Source: Gimesia alba (GTDB taxonomy: Bacteria > Planctomycetota > Planctomycetia > Planctomycetales > Planctomycetaceae). From it: a stretch of DNA of 64,000 nt. The position numbers and the translations under genes are program-made. Positions 63,836 to 64,000 of the stretch are shown in pieces. Where the stretch lies: contig NZ_CP036269.1 in assembly GCF_007744675.1 (NCBI RefSeq), forward strand, positions 2,707,546-2,771,545. The letters run 5' to 3'. Numbering within the stretch: position 1 is the first letter of the stretch; each line of letters starts with the position of its first letter. The notes under the pieces were generated by a model. It made no database searches. It worked only from the letters and a program-made list of their open reading frames with translations, and was not told where the DNA came from.

Positions 63836-64000
63836 TCGTTTGATGTGATGTGGAACATTTCATTGATGAAAACCAATTTGAAGACTGAGTAACGTAACGA
63901 AATCAAACAAAGTTATTGTTCAAGGAGGAAATACAGGAACTCTTCCGCTGGCTACCGGGCTTCGCGGATTGAAGGTGAAATGGATGTCACCTGTGTGTGC
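63836..64000. other. End of window after mraZ
   Basis: A strong AAGGAGG ribosome-binding-like site occurs at 63922-63928, but no ATG or GTG follows at a normal distance. The next start-like codon, ATG at about 63980, is too far. A gene probably begins near or beyond the edge; rsmH would be expected from usual gene order but is not visible. Confidence 0.3.

Noticed and set aside
63900..64000. RNase P RNA-like start (GAGGAAA)
   Set aside because: Only a few bases agree with the rnpB 5' consensus; too weak and truncated by the window end.
1..64000. tRNA, rRNA, CRISPR, insertion sequence or prophage
   Set aside because: Read for T-loop GTTCGA patterns, spaced direct repeats and transposase motifs; none was found by eye.

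Overview
The window looks like ordinary chromosome from a planctomycete, probably a Gimesia/Rubinisphaera-type member of the Planctomycetaceae. This is inferred from gene content: a PVC-type CxxCH cytochrome with a long repeat-rich body, a DUF6800-type small basic protein, a KDO transferase indicating an LPS-type outer membrane, separate coaB and coaC genes, a very long SecA, and many lineage-type secreted or membrane proteins of unknown function. I see no rRNA, tRNA, CRISPR array, insertion sequence, phage gene or recognisable defence system.

Layout. 1-5.0 kb: end of pckA, an endonuclease V-like protein, a DUF6940-like protein, a secreted protein of unknown function, a lone E2-type acyltransferase fold and a sulfite-oxidase-like molybdoprotein. 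5.0-12.9 kb: secA (behind a near-consensus sigma-54 promoter), waaA, metK with a structured leader, and a membrane protein. 13.3-20.5 kb: fabH, a membrane protein and a minus-strand RND efflux pair. 20.9-36.5 kb: a NagB-like protein, then a long minus-strand housekeeping block read pheA, tpiA, secG, yicC, gmk, rpoZ, coaC, coaB, ftsK, cimA, valS and a bifunctional-nuclease protein, cut by clear intrinsic terminators. 37.1-42.3 kb: the chaperone pair dnaK and clpB, then a 56-residue DUF6800-type gene. 42.6-46.8 kb: an outer-membrane-type protein, a Gfo/Idh/MocA oxidoreductase, CCA transferase and a small unknown protein. 47.1-52.7 kb: a CerR-type TetR repressor and a second RND system. 52.8-64 kb: panD, a sigma-54 activator with an altered GAFTGA loop, hemX-hemA, a membrane protein, the CxxCH cytochrome, queA, a glycosyltransferase and mraZ, which opens the division/cell-wall cluster.

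The genes are mostly housekeeping, so the best discoveries are regulatory or architectural. (1) dnaK has a consensus sigma-54 -24/-12 promoter with two near-identical upstream palindromes and no CIRCE element that I can see. (2) secA has a matching sigma-54 promoter, followed by a 15-codon leader ORF and small hairpins. (3) SecA carries about five degenerate copies of a helical-wing-like unit. (4) The sigma-54 activator at 53.5 kb reads GAFTSA. (5) The tetR promoter has a perfect 16-bp palindrome filling its spacer. (6) mraZ has three 10-bp repeats ending at its start codon. (7) The metK leader shows two mutually exclusive pairings. All regulatory claims come from reading sequence by eye and are untested.
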